Shown in pieces: positions 17,416 through 26,598 of a stretch of 64,000 bases of DNA. This stretch comes from Anderseniella sp039978075. GTDB lineage: Bacteria; Pseudomonadota; Alphaproteobacteria; Rhizobiales; Aestuariivirgaceae. The translations under genes were made by a program, and so were the position numbers. The notes under the pieces were generated by a model. The model worked only from the letters and a program-made list of their open reading frames with translations. It was not told where the DNA came from and did no database searches. The stretch is taken from assembly GCA_039978075.1 (NCBI GenBank), contig JBDWCA010000002.1, positions 372,001 to 436,000 of the forward strand, in the 5' to 3' direction. Within the stretch, counting starts at the first letter, position 1; every line of letters begins with the position of its first letter.

Positions 17416-18666
17416 ATGGGCAGTATCCTTTTTCGCAACGCAACGCTGGTTGACGGTACCGTTGATGAAGCCCGTGAGGGTTTTGACGTGCTGGTCGAAG
17501 ATGACCGCATCAAGGAGATATCCGACAAGCCGCTGACCGTGCCATCGGGTGCTCAGGAAATCGATGTGAAGGGCAAGACACTGATGCCCGGGCTGATCGA
17601 TGCCCATGTCCACGTCAAGGCGACAATGCTCAACCTGGGCCGTCTCAATGATGTGCCGGTAACCTATCTCATCGCCAGTGCGGCCCAGATCATGAAAGCC
17701 ATGCTGATGCGTGGCTTCACCTCGGTGCGCGACGCAGCCGGTGCTGATCGTGGCATGGCCGATGCAGTGGATCACAACCTCATAGTCGGTCCGCGCCTGT
17801 TCGTGTCGGGCCTCGCCTTGTCACAGACCGGCGGTCATTGCGATTTTCGCGCCCCCACGGAAGTCTCCACCGTAATCACCTGCGCCTGCCAGGTTTCCGC
17901 CCAGCAGCTCGGCCGCATTGCGGATGGCATCGACGAGTGCCGGCGCGCTGCGCGTGACGAACTGCGCAAAGGAGCCCATCAGCTCAAGATCATGGCCGGC
18001 GGTGGTGTGGCATCGCCCACGGATCCGATCCAGAATACCCAATATTCGGAAGGTGAAATGCGTGCCATCGTCGAGGAGTGCGAAGCCTGGCATACCTATG
18101 CAACCGCACACGCCTATACGCCGCATGCGATCAAGCGGGTGGTCAAGTGCGGTGTGCGCTGTGTCGAGCACGGCAATCTGATCGACGAGGAAGCCGCGAA
18201 TTTGATGGCTGAAAACGACGTCTATCACGTACCGACCAGCATTACCTACTTCGCCATGAACAAACACGGCTCCGACTTCGGCATGCCGGACGTGTCCATG
18301 CAGAAGCTCGGTGAGATCGTCGATGCCGGCATGCGCGCCGTTGAAATCAGCATGAACGCCGGTGTGAAAATCGGCCACGGCAGTGACCTTCTGGGACCGT
18401 TGCACAAATACCAGTCCGACGAGTTTTCATTGAAGGCATCGGTAATGGGCAATCACGGCGCCATCAGGTCCGCCACCATGACCAATGCGGAGATCCTCAG
18501 GCAGGACACCGAGCTGGGACAATTGAAGGCCGGATTCAAGGCCGACCTCATCGTGGTGGACGGCAATCCGCTGGATGATATCGGCGTGCTGGAAGGCGAT
18601 GGAGCGCATATCCCGATGGTGATGCGCGATGGGCAAATTTTCAAGGACGAGCTGGCGGCAGCTTGA
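17416..18666 (+). CDS. Amidohydrolase-superfamily protein (imidazolonepropionase/Xaa-Pro dipeptidase-like)
   Basis: 416 residues, TIM-barrel metallohydrolase. Metal site: DAHVHV after PGLI near residue 65; a lysine in QLKIMAGGGVASP likely to be carboxylated; then TAHAYTP, VEHGN and the catalytic Asp in IGHGSDLLGP. The C-terminal GLKAGFKADLIVVDGNP-type motif (here LKAGFKADLIVVDGNPL) is the standard closing beta-domain. The ATG at 17416 lies 19 bases after the M20 gene with GGGAG upstream. Probably the second hydrolase of the same pathway; candidates include cyclic amide or dipeptide cleavage. Confidence 0.82.
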   Translation: MGSILFRNATLVDGTVDEAREGFDVLVEDDRIKEISDKPLTVPSGAQEIDVKGKTLMPGLIDAHVHVKATMLNLGRLNDVPVTYLIASAAQIMKAMLMRGFTSVRDAAGADRGMADAVDHNLIVGPRLFVSGLALSQTGGHCDFRAPTEVSTVITCACQVSAQQLGRIADGIDECRRAARDELRKGAHQLKIMAGGGVASPTDPIQNTQYSEGEMRAIVEECEAWHTYATAHAYTPHAIKRVVKCGVRCVEHGNLIDEEAANLMAENDVYHVPTSITYFAMNKHGSDFGMPDVSMQKLGEIVDAGMRAVEISMNAGVKIGHGSDLLGPLHKYQSDEFSLKASVMGNHGAIRSATMTNAEILRQDTELGQLKAGFKADLIVVDGNPLDDIGVLEGDGAHIPMVMRDGQIFKDELAAA

Positions 18667-18768
18667 GCAGGAAGGCAGATCGTGCAGTCGGTATTTGCAG
18701 ATTGTCCGGTTTTGGGGTTAGCTGCGGTCAACAAGAATTTTGGTAAGCAACAGGGAGTAGAAAAAAAC

Positions 18769-20367
18769 ATGTTAGGTAAAACACTTAAAGCACTGCTGGT
18801 CGGTACAACGGTTCTGGCCGGGGCAAGCGCTGCAAATGCTGAAACTTTCCGATGGGCGTTCCAGGGTGATGCCCAGACGCTTGACCCGCATGGGCTTTTT
18901 GAAACGTTTACACTCGGCTTCCAGGGCAACATTTACGAAGGCCTGGTCAAGCGCAACGACAAGATGGAAATGGTCGGCGCGCTGGCCGAAAGCTGGGAAA
19001 ACGTCGAGCCGACCGTATGGCGCTTCAAGCTGCGCCCCGGTGTCAAGTTCCACAACGGCAATGACTTTACCGCGGAAGACGTGGTGTTCTCGGTCAACCG
19101 GCTGAACACCGAAGGCTCCGACATGAAAGTGGTGGCGTCCCTCATCAAGGAAGCCAAGGTGGTAGATGACCTGACGGTTGATATCATCACCCCGACGCCA
19201 AATCCGATCCTGCCGAACCAGTTCGAAATCTTCTACATCATGGACAAGCAGTGGGCTGAGGAAAACAAGTCCACCGAAGCGACCAATGTGAAGGGTGGCG
19301 ATGAAGGCAACCATGCCAATCTGAACGCCAACGGCACCGGACCGTTCATCGTGAAGTCGCGCCAGACCGGTGTAAAAACCGAACTGACACGTAATCCCGA
19401 CTATTGGGATAAAAACATGAAGTCCAATATCACCGAGGCGATCTTTACCCCGATTGCACAGGATGCAACCCGGGTGGCAGCGCTGGTTTCCGGCAATGTC
19501 GATCTTGCCTATCCAATGCCGGTGCAGGACTGGAAGCGGCTTGAAAGCGCTGACGGTGTGAGGCCGCTGGCCGGCCCGGAAGCCCGCACCATTTTCCTCG
19601 GCTTTGACCAGTTGCGCGATGAACTCACTGCCTCGAATGTCAAGGGTAAGAACCCGTTCAAGGACGTTCGTGTGCGCAAGGCATTCTTCCAGGCGATCAA
19701 TGTTGATGCCATCAAGGAGAAGGTGATGCGCGGTGCGTCGATCCCGGCGGGCGTGATGGTTGCACCCCAAATCAATGGTTACAGCGAAGCCATGAACGGC
19801 CGGCTGCCCTATGATGTTGAAGCCGCCAAGAAGCTGATGGAAGAGGCAGGCTATGCCGACGGGTTTGAAGTGACCATGGACTGCCCGAACGATCGCTATG
19901 TCAATGACGAGCAGATCTGTCAGGCGTCCGCTGCCATGCTGGCGAGAATCAATGTAAAGGTGAACCTTCTGGCCCAGACCAAGTCGAAATATTTCGGCAA
20001 GGTGCTGGCCCAGAACGGCTATGACACCAGCTTCTTCCTGCTCGGATGGACGCCGTCGACCTTCGACAGCCACAATGTGATCTCGTCGCTGATCGCCTGC
20101 CGTGGCGGTGAAGACAAGATCGGGTCTTTCAATCTCGGCGGATACTGCAATCCGAAGATCAATGAACTGACCGCCAAGATCCAGTCTGAGACTGATCAGG
20201 CAAAGCGTCAGGCGATGATCGACGAAGTGTTCAAGATCCATCAGGACGAAGTTGGCCACATCCCGCTGCACCAGCAGCCACTGTCATGGGGCGTGTCTGA
20301 CAAGGTTGAGGTGGTTCAACGCCCCGACAACCAGTTCGATCTGCGCTACGCAGTGGTCAAGAAGTAA
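18769..20367 (+). CDS. ABC transporter substrate-binding protein, family 5 (DppA/OppA-like)
   Basis: 532-residue periplasmic binding protein. A signal peptide (MLGKTLKALLVGTTVLAGASAANA) is followed by FRWAFQGDAQTLDPHG, the SBP family 5 start, and the family signature WRFKLRPGVKFHNGNDFTAEDV. The start at 18769 has GGGAG upstream; the extra upstream frame is not protein-like. It is the first gene of a complete dipeptide/opine-type importer. Ligand is unknown; the neighbouring amidohydrolases suggest a peptide-like or acylated compound. Confidence 0.92.
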   Translation: MLGKTLKALLVGTTVLAGASAANAETFRWAFQGDAQTLDPHGLFETFTLGFQGNIYEGLVKRNDKMEMVGALAESWENVEPTVWRFKLRPGVKFHNGNDFTAEDVVFSVNRLNTEGSDMKVVASLIKEAKVVDDLTVDIITPTPNPILPNQFEIFYIMDKQWAEENKSTEATNVKGGDEGNHANLNANGTGPFIVKSRQTGVKTELTRNPDYWDKNMKSNITEAIFTPIAQDATRVAALVSGNVDLAYPMPVQDWKRLESADGVRPLAGPEARTIFLGFDQLRDELTASNVKGKNPFKDVRVRKAFFQAINVDAIKEKVMRGASIPAGVMVAPQINGYSEAMNGRLPYDVEAAKKLMEEAGYADGFEVTMDCPNDRYVNDEQICQASAAMLARINVKVNLLAQTKSKYFGKVLAQNGYDTSFFLLGWTPSTFDSHNVISSLIACRGGEDKIGSFNLGGYCNPKINELTAKIQSETDQAKRQAMIDEVFKIHQDEVGHIPLHQQPLSWGVSDKVEVVQRPDNQFDLRYAVVKK

Positions 20368-20390
20368 CCTCTGATCACCCGCAATCCCGG

Positions 20391-20427
20391 CCGGACCATC
20401 CATCAGTTTATCTGGCGGATGGTTCGG
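20391..20427 (+). terminator. Intercistronic hairpin after the binding-protein gene
   Basis: Inverted repeat CCGGACCATCC (20391-20401) with GGATGGTTCGG (20417-20427), 11 base pairs with one G-T pair, followed by a short CTTTTT run at 20437-20442. It lies between the binding protein and the first permease and probably acts as a partial terminator or mRNA stabiliser that raises binding-protein expression. Confidence 0.65.
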
Positions 20428-20458
20428 TTCTCACATCTTTTTAGTGTGATTGGACCTG

Positions 20459-21439
20459 ATGCTTACCTTCATTGCAAAACGGCTCGTGCAGTCAATCCTG
20501 GTCATGCTGACTGTGGCGTTGATCGCCTTTTCGCTGTTTCGCTATGTAGGTGATCCGATCAACAATATGGTTGGTCAGGACACAACCCTAGAAGAGCGCA
20601 TCGAGCTGAAGGAGCGGCTTGGCCTGAACGACAGTTTCTTTGTGCAGTTCGGCCGCTTTGTGGTCAACTCTGCGCAGGGCAATTTCGGGTTCTCCTACCA
20701 GCACCGCAGGCCGGTGTCCGACCTGATAGCGGAACGCCTGCCGGCAACGCTTGAACTTTCGATCGTGTCGGCCTTTCTGGCCATGGCCATCGGCATTCCC
20801 ATGGGCGTCTATACCGCGATCCGACGAAACAGCTGGCTGTCACATTCCTTCATGACGCTGTCGCTTGTCGGCATATCGCTGCCGACATTCCTTATCGGTA
20901 TATTGCTGATCCTGCTGTTCGGTGTGGTGCTCAGATGGTTGCCCACATTCGGGCGCGGCGATGTGGTTCAGCTTGGCTGGTGGTCAACCGGCATGCTGAC
21001 GGCGTCCGGTCTGAAGTCGCTGATCATGCCGTCAATCACGTTGGCCCTGTTCCAGATGACGCTGATCATGCGGCTCGTGCGCTCTGAAATGCTGGAAGTC
21101 TTGCGCACCGACTTTGTGAAATTTGCCCGTGCCCGCGGGTTGGCGGAGCGCTATGTAAATTTCGTCGTAGCGTTGAAAAACACCATGGTGCCGGTGATTA
21201 CCATAACCGGGCTGCAACTGGGCTCGATCATTGCCTTCGCCATCATTACCGAAAGCGTGTTCCAGTGGCCGGGCATGGGGCTTTTGTTCATCCAGGCGGT
21301 CGGCAATGTGGATATTCCCATCATGGCTGCCTACCTGGTGCTGATCGCGTTTTTCTTCGTGGTGATCAACCTGATCGTCGACATGCTCTATGTCGTTGTT
21401 GACCCTCGCCTGCGCGTTGACAGCGCCGGCGGACATTGA
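20459..21439 (+). CDS. ABC transporter permease, DppB-like
   Basis: 326-residue inner-membrane permease. The N-terminus MLTFIAKRLVQSILVMLTVALIAF is the usual DppB opening helix, and the EAA loop is in DFVKFARARGLAERYVNFVVALKN, where it meets the ATPase. The ATG at 20459 is chosen over an upstream TTG. About six membrane segments are visible. Second gene of the ABC operon, following the binding protein after a 91-base gap with a hairpin. Confidence 0.92.
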   Translation: MLTFIAKRLVQSILVMLTVALIAFSLFRYVGDPINNMVGQDTTLEERIELKERLGLNDSFFVQFGRFVVNSAQGNFGFSYQHRRPVSDLIAERLPATLELSIVSAFLAMAIGIPMGVYTAIRRNSWLSHSFMTLSLVGISLPTFLIGILLILLFGVVLRWLPTFGRGDVVQLGWWSTGMLTASGLKSLIMPSITLALFQMTLIMRLVRSEMLEVLRTDFVKFARARGLAERYVNFVVALKNTMVPVITITGLQLGSIIAFAIITESVFQWPGMGLLFIQAVGNVDIPIMAAYLVLIAFFFVVINLIVDMLYVVVDPRLRVDSAGGH

Positions 21440-21455
21440 GGATGGGGCAGAAGCG

Positions 21456-22397
21456 ATGACCGACACAACGGCACAAACCACACAGAAGAGCTGGCTCGCC
21501 CGCGCAGCTGACAGTGACCTGTGGTACAGCTTCGTCCGCTCGCCGGTAACGATTGTCTCCACCATCGTGACGATCCTGTTTTTCGTGTCTGCGATTTTTG
21601 CCAACTGGATTGCGCCGCATAATCCGTTCGACCTGGCCACGATCTCGATCATGGATGCCAGCCTGCCGCCAGCCTGGATGGAGGGCAGCGACCCGCGCTT
21701 CTGGCTTGGCACCGATGACCAGGGCCGCGACATTTTCTCGACCATCATATTCGGCGCCAGAATCTCGCTGTTTGTCGGTTTTGCTTCCGTGATCTTTTCA
21801 ATGATCCTTGGCATCTCGCTGGGCCTGATTTCCGGCTATGTCGGTGGTCGGCTGGATGCCTTCATCATGCGTGTCGCCGATATCCAGTTGTCGTTTCCGG
21901 CCATTCTGATCGCCTTGCTGATCGACGGTGTGGCGCGCGGCGTGCTGCCGCGCGAAATGCATCAGGACCTGGTGTTCTACGTACTGATCTTTGCCATCGG
22001 AATTTCCGGCTGGGTGCAATATGCACGCACCGTTCGCGGCTCTACGCTGGTGGAGAAGAACAAGGAATATGTCCAGGCAGCCAGGGTCATCGGCATTGGC
22101 CCGCTTATCATCCTGTGGCGGCATGTTCTGCCCAATGTCATGGGACCGGTTCTGGTGATCGCCACCATTCACCTGGCCATTGCGGTGATTACCGAGGCGA
22201 CGTTGTCGTTCCTCGGTGTCGGCGTGCCGCCGACGACGCCCTCGCTTGGTACCCTCATCCGCATCGGCAATGACTACCTGTTTTCCGGCGAATGGTGGAT
22301 CACCATCTTCCCCGGCATAGCCCTCGTGCTGCTGGTGCTGGCCATCAACCTGCTGGGCGACTGGCTGCGTGACGCATTGAACCCCAAACTCAGATGA
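21456..22397 (+). CDS. ABC transporter permease, DppC-like
   Basis: 313-residue partner permease. It has a cytoplasmic N-terminal tail, a first helix around VTIVSTIVTILFFVSAIFANW, the DppC-typical WLGTDDQGRDIFSTIIFGAR after it, and an EAA loop in KNKEYVQAARVIGIGPLIILWRHVLPN. The ATG at 21456 is 16 bases after the DppB stop. It overlaps the ATPase gene by four bases. Confidence 0.92.
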   Translation: MTDTTAQTTQKSWLARAADSDLWYSFVRSPVTIVSTIVTILFFVSAIFANWIAPHNPFDLATISIMDASLPPAWMEGSDPRFWLGTDDQGRDIFSTIIFGARISLFVGFASVIFSMILGISLGLISGYVGGRLDAFIMRVADIQLSFPAILIALLIDGVARGVLPREMHQDLVFYVLIFAIGISGWVQYARTVRGSTLVEKNKEYVQAARVIGIGPLIILWRHVLPNVMGPVLVIATIHLAIAVITEATLSFLGVGVPPTTPSLGTLIRIGNDYLFSGEWWITIFPGIALVLLVLAINLLGDWLRDALNPKLR

Positions 22398-24133
22398 AGG
22401 CCGACGTGGAACATAACAGCCTGCTTACTATTGAAGGCATGAGGGTGGAGTTTCCCAGCCGCCGTGGTCACGTGGTTGCCGTGGAACGATTGGACCTGTC
22501 GGTCGAGCCCGGTGAAATCCTCGGCGTGGTCGGCGAGTCCGGCGCTGGAAAATCAACCATCGGCAATGCGGTGATCGGCCTGCTGGAACCACCCGGTGAA
22601 ATGACCGAAGGCACCATCCTGCTGAAAGGCGATCGTATCGATCATCTCGACGATGCGGCCCAGCGCAAGATACGTGGTGCCCGCATCGGCATGATCTTCC
22701 AGGATCCGCTGACCTCGCTGGACCCGCTGCAGACCATCGAGCGCCAGCTTGTCGACACCATTCAGCGCCATCTTAACCTGGCCGAGGCCGAAGCCCGCTC
22801 CCGTGCGGTCGACCTGCTTGACCAGGTCGGCATTCCCGATCCGGATGTGCGCATCGCGCAATATCCGCACCAGTTCTCCGGCGGCATGCGCCAGCGTGTG
22901 GTGATTGCGCTGGCACTGTGTGCTGATCCGGAACTTGTCATTGCCGATGAACCGACAACGGCGCTTGACGTGTCGGTGCAGGCGCAGATTCTCGATCTGA
23001 TGAAAGCCCTGTGCCGCGACCGTCAGGTCGGCATGATCCTGATCACCCACGACATGGGGGTAATTTCGGAAACTGCGGACCGGGTTGCTGTGATGTATCG
23101 CGGCAGGGTGGTTGAAACCGGTACCACACAGCAGATCATGTCGAAGCCGACACATGATTACACCAAGAGCCTGATCTCCGCCGTGCCGCGGCCGGACAAG
23201 CGTCTGAAGCGGTTTCCGCTGGTCACCTATATCGAGGATGCCGAAGAGCGGCCCGAGGGCCTGAACCTGGCCACTCACTGGCTCGGCAAGGTGCGCGAGG
23301 AACACAAGCTCACCGGCAATCTGGTTGAGTTGAAGGACGCGCACATGCGCTTCATCACGCGCCATTCGCTGTTTCCCTCGAGGCGGCTGTATCTGGATGC
23401 GGTGAAGGATGTATCGTTTGCCATCCAGCCCGGAGAAGTGTTCGGCCTGGTGGGCGAATCTGGATCGGGCAAGTCGACGATCGCCCGGATGATCACTGGT
23501 ATCTACAAGCCGTCGGGCGGCAGCATCACGTTCGACGGAACCGACATGACCGCGCTGCAATCCCGGGCTGCGGCAGCCCCGTTCCGCCGCCAGATGCAGA
23601 TGATCTTTCAGGACCCGTTTTCATCACTCAATCCACGCATGCGGGTGGAAGACATTATCGAAGAACCCATTCATTTCCACAAAATGGCCTATGATCAGCA
23701 GGAAGCCCGTCAGATCATGCATGACTTGCTCGACGTGGTCGGTCTCGGCGCACAGGCGGCACGCAAATTTCCGCACGAATTTTCCGGCGGTCAGCGCCAG
23801 CGTATTTCAATCGCCCGCGCCCTTGCCACAAGGCCCCGGTTCCTGGTCTGCGATGAACCCACATCGGCGCTTGATGTGTCGATCCAGGCCCAGGTTCTCA
23901 ATCTGCTGAAGGACCTGCAGTCGGAACTCAACCTGACCATGCTGTTCATTTCCCATGACCTTCCGGTCATCCGGCAGATATGTGATCGCGTCGGCGTCAT
24001 GCGCAACGGCCAGTTGCTTGAGGTGGCCCCGACGGAGACATTGTTCACGGATCCGCAGCATGACTACACCAAGCACCTGCTCAAGCTGATGCCCAAGTTC
24101 CGTGGTTTCCGTATGCCGGAGCTGGAGGCCTGA
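22394..24133 (+). CDS. ABC transporter ATP-binding protein, fused DppD-DppF type
   Basis: 579 residues with two complete nucleotide-binding domains. First: Walker A GESGAGKST, signature FSGGMRQR, Walker B VIADEPTTALD. Second: GESGSGKST, FSGGQRQR and LVCDEPTSALD. Both Walker B glutamates are present, so both sites should hydrolyse ATP. It overlaps dppC by ATGA. It ends 17 bases before the convergent CMD-family gene. Confidence 0.93.
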   Translation: MKADVEHNSLLTIEGMRVEFPSRRGHVVAVERLDLSVEPGEILGVVGESGAGKSTIGNAVIGLLEPPGEMTEGTILLKGDRIDHLDDAAQRKIRGARIGMIFQDPLTSLDPLQTIERQLVDTIQRHLNLAEAEARSRAVDLLDQVGIPDPDVRIAQYPHQFSGGMRQRVVIALALCADPELVIADEPTTALDVSVQAQILDLMKALCRDRQVGMILITHDMGVISETADRVAVMYRGRVVETGTTQQIMSKPTHDYTKSLISAVPRPDKRLKRFPLVTYIEDAEERPEGLNLATHWLGKVREEHKLTGNLVELKDAHMRFITRHSLFPSRRLYLDAVKDVSFAIQPGEVFGLVGESGSGKSTIARMITGIYKPSGGSITFDGTDMTALQSRAAAAPFRRQMQMIFQDPFSSLNPRMRVEDIIEEPIHFHKMAYDQQEARQIMHDLLDVVGLGAQAARKFPHEFSGGQRQRISIARALATRPRFLVCDEPTSALDVSIQAQVLNLLKDLQSELNLTMLFISHDLPVIRQICDRVGVMRNGQLLEVAPTETLFTDPQHDYTKHLLKLMPKFRGFRMPELEA

Positions 24134-24150
24134 TCTAGGCCGGTTGTTTT

Positions 24151-24531
24151 CTAGATGAGATCCAGTTCTTGCAGCACCTTGCGGGCAACCCGGAAACATT
24201 CAACGCCTTGCGGGACGCCGCAATAAATTGAAATGACATGAATAATCGCCCGGATCTCTTCAACGCTGACGCCGTTGGTGATGGCGCCGCGGCAATGGAT
24301 TTCCCACTCGTGCATCTTGCCAAGGGCGCCGATCATGGCGAGGTTCATCATCGAGCGGGTCTTTGCGTCTATGGTCTCGTCACCCCAGCCGAACCCCCAG
24401 CACCAGGCGGTCATGGCCTCCTGGAACGGCCGGTTGAAATCATCGGCGGCGGCGAGGTTTTTCTCCACGTACTCAGCCCCGAGTGTCGACTTGCGCTTGG
24501 CCAGGCCTTTTTCAAACAGGGTTTTATCCAT
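24151..24531 (-). CDS. Carboxymuconolactone decarboxylase (CMD/AhpD-like) family protein
   Basis: 126-residue all-helical protein of the CMD family. Typical features are WCWGFGWGDETIDAKTRSMMNLAMI and HEWEIHCRGAITNGVSVEEIRAIIHVISIYCGVP. A single cysteine sits in EIHCRG rather than the CxxC of AhpD-type peroxidase partners, so it resembles the gamma-carboxymuconolactone decarboxylase branch. It overlaps the Rieske oxygenase gene by eight bases and is its operon partner. The enclosing cluster has no aromatic ring-cleavage genes, so its reaction is unknown. Confidence 0.8.
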   Translation of the reverse strand: MDKTLFEKGLAKRKSTLGAEYVEKNLAAADDFNRPFQEAMTAWCWGFGWGDETIDAKTRSMMNLAMIGALGKMHEWEIHCRGAITNGVSVEEIRAIIHVISIYCGVPQGVECFRVARKVLQELDLI

Positions 24532-25621
24532 CTATTGCTTCCCGCATCCATTGTTGAAGTTTTTCCACCGAGTGTTCCGAGTTGACACCGCATTGAGGAT
24601 CGATCACCAGCGGGCCGGGCCGGTAGCCAGATGATCCTAACCCCCGTTGCACCGATTCAACCAGGTGGATGTCCTCTTCCACCGTTGTCTCGCGATCCTG
24701 CACGGCAAGCCTGCTGATCACATCGGACTTGGCCCCGTCGATCGTGTACCAGCCGCGCCAGACCACCACGTGGTCAGCGTCAACCGCACGCCAGTGATAG
24801 GTATTCAGAACATTGCCCGGATAGACCTGGAACGAGAACATCGGCCACAGGAACCACGACGAGTAATCGCCGGCGTGTTCATTCGACGTGAGGTCGATCG
24901 TGTAGCTCATCTGGTCAAGGTTCTGGCACTCGGTCGTATGCCGCAGGCAAAACCCCTGCGGCTGGATGTCATAGGTTTCCGGCTTCACCACGCCAGTCGA
25001 GAATGTCTGATGGTTGAGCTTGCAGTGATAGCATTCGGAATAGTTTTCTATTGATACTTTCCAGTTGCAGGTCTCCGGTATTTCCACCCATTCGACATGT
25101 TTCAGCCGAGCATGGTGGGGCACGAATGAGCTGAGTTGTTCGCGCACATCGGGAAACCAGGTGTCCATCGGTTCCGCGTCCGGATCGAGGTTGGCAAACA
25201 GGAACCCGCAGAACTCCTCGATGCGCACCGGCGTCAGGCAGATGTCCGATTTGTCAAATCCCGGCACCGACTGGATGTTCGGTCCTGAGCGCAACTCGCC
25301 GGACAGTTCGTAGGTCCAGGCATGATAGGGGCACACTACCAGCCTGGTATGGCCTTCACCACGCACAAGTTCATGAGCGCGGTGCTGGCACACATTGTAA
25401 TAGGCGTTTATCGCCCCATCCTTGCCCCTTATGCAGAACAGGTTTTCACCGGCCATGGAGAAGGTGAAGTAGTCACCGGAGTTTTCGACCTGCGAGACGT
25501 GTCCGGCAAATTGCCAGGTGCGTTTGAACAGACCTTCGGATTCGATCCGGAACACCTCCGGGTCGGTGTAGTAGCGCGCATCAAGCGATCTGGTGGGGTT
25601 TGACCTTAGCGGCATGGTCAA
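24524..25621 (-). CDS. Rieske-type oxygenase alpha subunit, probable N-demethylating monooxygenase
   Basis: 365-residue Rieske non-haem iron oxygenase. The 2Fe-2S ligands are Cys78/His80 and Cys97/His100 (CQHRAH, CPYHAW). The mononuclear iron region is NWKVSIENYSECYHCKLNH near residues 185-206, with its two His. The ENYSECYHC form is common among members acting on quaternary ammonium substrates such as glycine betaine, carnitine or stachydrine, rather than on aromatic rings. No reductase gene was found next to it. It overlaps rpiR by four bases. The dimethylglycine-dehydrogenase-like gene on the other arm supports N-demethylation as its reaction; the substrate is inferred only. Confidence 0.83.
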   Translation of the reverse strand: MTMPLRSNPTRSLDARYYTDPEVFRIESEGLFKRTWQFAGHVSQVENSGDYFTFSMAGENLFCIRGKDGAINAYYNVCQHRAHELVRGEGHTRLVVCPYHAWTYELSGELRSGPNIQSVPGFDKSDICLTPVRIEEFCGFLFANLDPDAEPMDTWFPDVREQLSSFVPHHARLKHVEWVEIPETCNWKVSIENYSECYHCKLNHQTFSTGVVKPETYDIQPQGFCLRHTTECQNLDQMSYTIDLTSNEHAGDYSSWFLWPMFSFQVYPGNVLNTYHWRAVDADHVVVWRGWYTIDGAKSDVISRLAVQDRETTVEEDIHLVESVQRGLGSSGYRPGPLVIDPQCGVNSEHSVEKLQQWMREAIDG

Positions 25622-26529
25622 CCTGTTTCCTCCTCCACATAAATGCCCAGCTCATGGCGGCGCTCGTGGAACTTCTTCACCCGCTCGACAATCTCTGCGT
25701 CGGCGGACGCGATGACGAATGACAACAGGGTCTCCAGCAAAGCGATGGTTGAAACCGATGACGGAAAGAACTGCGGCGTGTCGGCGGCCACCACAAATCC
25801 GTGCCGTGAGCCGGCGACAATCGGCGAGGCTGGACTGTCGGAAATACCGACAATGGTCAGGCCCTGTTCGCGTGCGATGCGAACTGCTTCCACCACTTCG
25901 CTGCGATATGGTTTGCAGGTAATCGCAATCAGCACATCGCGTTGATCAGCGCGCGCCAGGTCATCAACTGCGGTGCTGCCGGGCTTCGGAATAGGATGGA
26001 ATTGCTCCATACCGGTTGCTGCCAGGTAGGCGAAATTGCGAACGTTCGAATTGTTAACCCCGACGCCCAGCACAAACACCTGTCGCGATGCCCAGATGTC
26101 ATCTGCGGCGGACTTGAGCGCTGTTTCATCAATACCGGCAAAGGTTTCCTCGATATTGCGCAGGGCGGAATTGACCATGTCGGCGTACAGGCTGCCGAGC
26201 TTGCCGGACTGGCTGATCGACTGCAGCCAGCGGGCGCGGTCGGGAAAGCTGGCGGTGCCACGCCTGATTTCTGCACGAAACGGTTCCCTGAAATCCTCAT
26301 AGCCGTCAAACCCCAGAACCCTGGCCATGCGCACCAGCGTGTTGGGTTTTACATCTGCTGCCGTGGCGATCTCGCGGATCGAGCTGACGCCCACTTCATT
26401 GGGATTTTCCAACACGAAAGTGGCCGCCTTGCGCACTTCCGGCGTCAGGCTGCCAAGCTCCATGGTCAGCCTGCCGAGAAGCTCCGGCGGCGCGTATTGT
26501 TCGATTGATGGTACGTTTATATCATTCAT
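25618..26529 (-). CDS. MurR/RpiR-family transcriptional regulator
   Basis: About 303 residues. The N-terminal HTH_6 domain is visible in VGVSSIREIATAADVKPNTLVRMARVLGFDGY, and a C-terminal SIS domain in FVLGVGVNNSNVRNFAYLAATG and VLIAITCKPYRSEVVEAVRIAREQGLTIVGISD. SIS domains bind phosphosugars in characterised members, but many alphaproteobacterial relatives regulate amino-acid or betaine catabolism. The ATG at 26529 is supported by the HTH register. It heads the minus-strand operon and faces the flavoprotein operon across 69 bases holding a palindrome. Confidence 0.86.
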   Translation of the reverse strand: MNDINVPSIEQYAPPELLGRLTMELGSLTPEVRKAATFVLENPNEVGVSSIREIATAADVKPNTLVRMARVLGFDGYEDFREPFRAEIRRGTASFPDRARWLQSISQSGKLGSLYADMVNSALRNIEETFAGIDETALKSAADDIWASRQVFVLGVGVNNSNVRNFAYLAATGMEQFHPIPKPGSTAVDDLARADQRDVLIAITCKPYRSEVVEAVRIAREQGLTIVGISDSPASPIVAGSRHGFVVAADTPQFFPSSVSTIALLETLLSFVIASADAEIVERVKKFHERRHELGIYVEEETG

Positions 26530-26540
26530 GATTGACGAGT

Positions 26541-26566
26541 GTACAATTGTACGATAGCAATTGTCC
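26541..26566. promoter_or_regulatory. Probable RpiR operator between the two divergent operons
   Basis: Perfect 12-base palindrome GTACAATTGTAC at 26541-26552, with a second AATTGT-C core about two turns away (AGCAATTGTCC, 26556-26566). It lies in the 69-base gap between rpiR and the flavoprotein gene, close to both starts, so one regulator could control both arms. Confidence 0.6.
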
Positions 26567-26598
26567 ATCGCAAAACAACTGTTGCGGAGTAAAATTCA

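Noticed and set aside
18772..20271. 499-codon ORF opposite the first ABC binding protein
   Set aside because: Shadow frame of a clear family 5 binding protein; no recognisable domain of its own.
24151..24531. Aromatic degradation (protocatechuate branch) role for the CMD gene
   Set aside because: No ring-cleavage dioxygenase or cycloisomerase of that pathway occurs near it; the Rieske partner looks like an N-demethylase.
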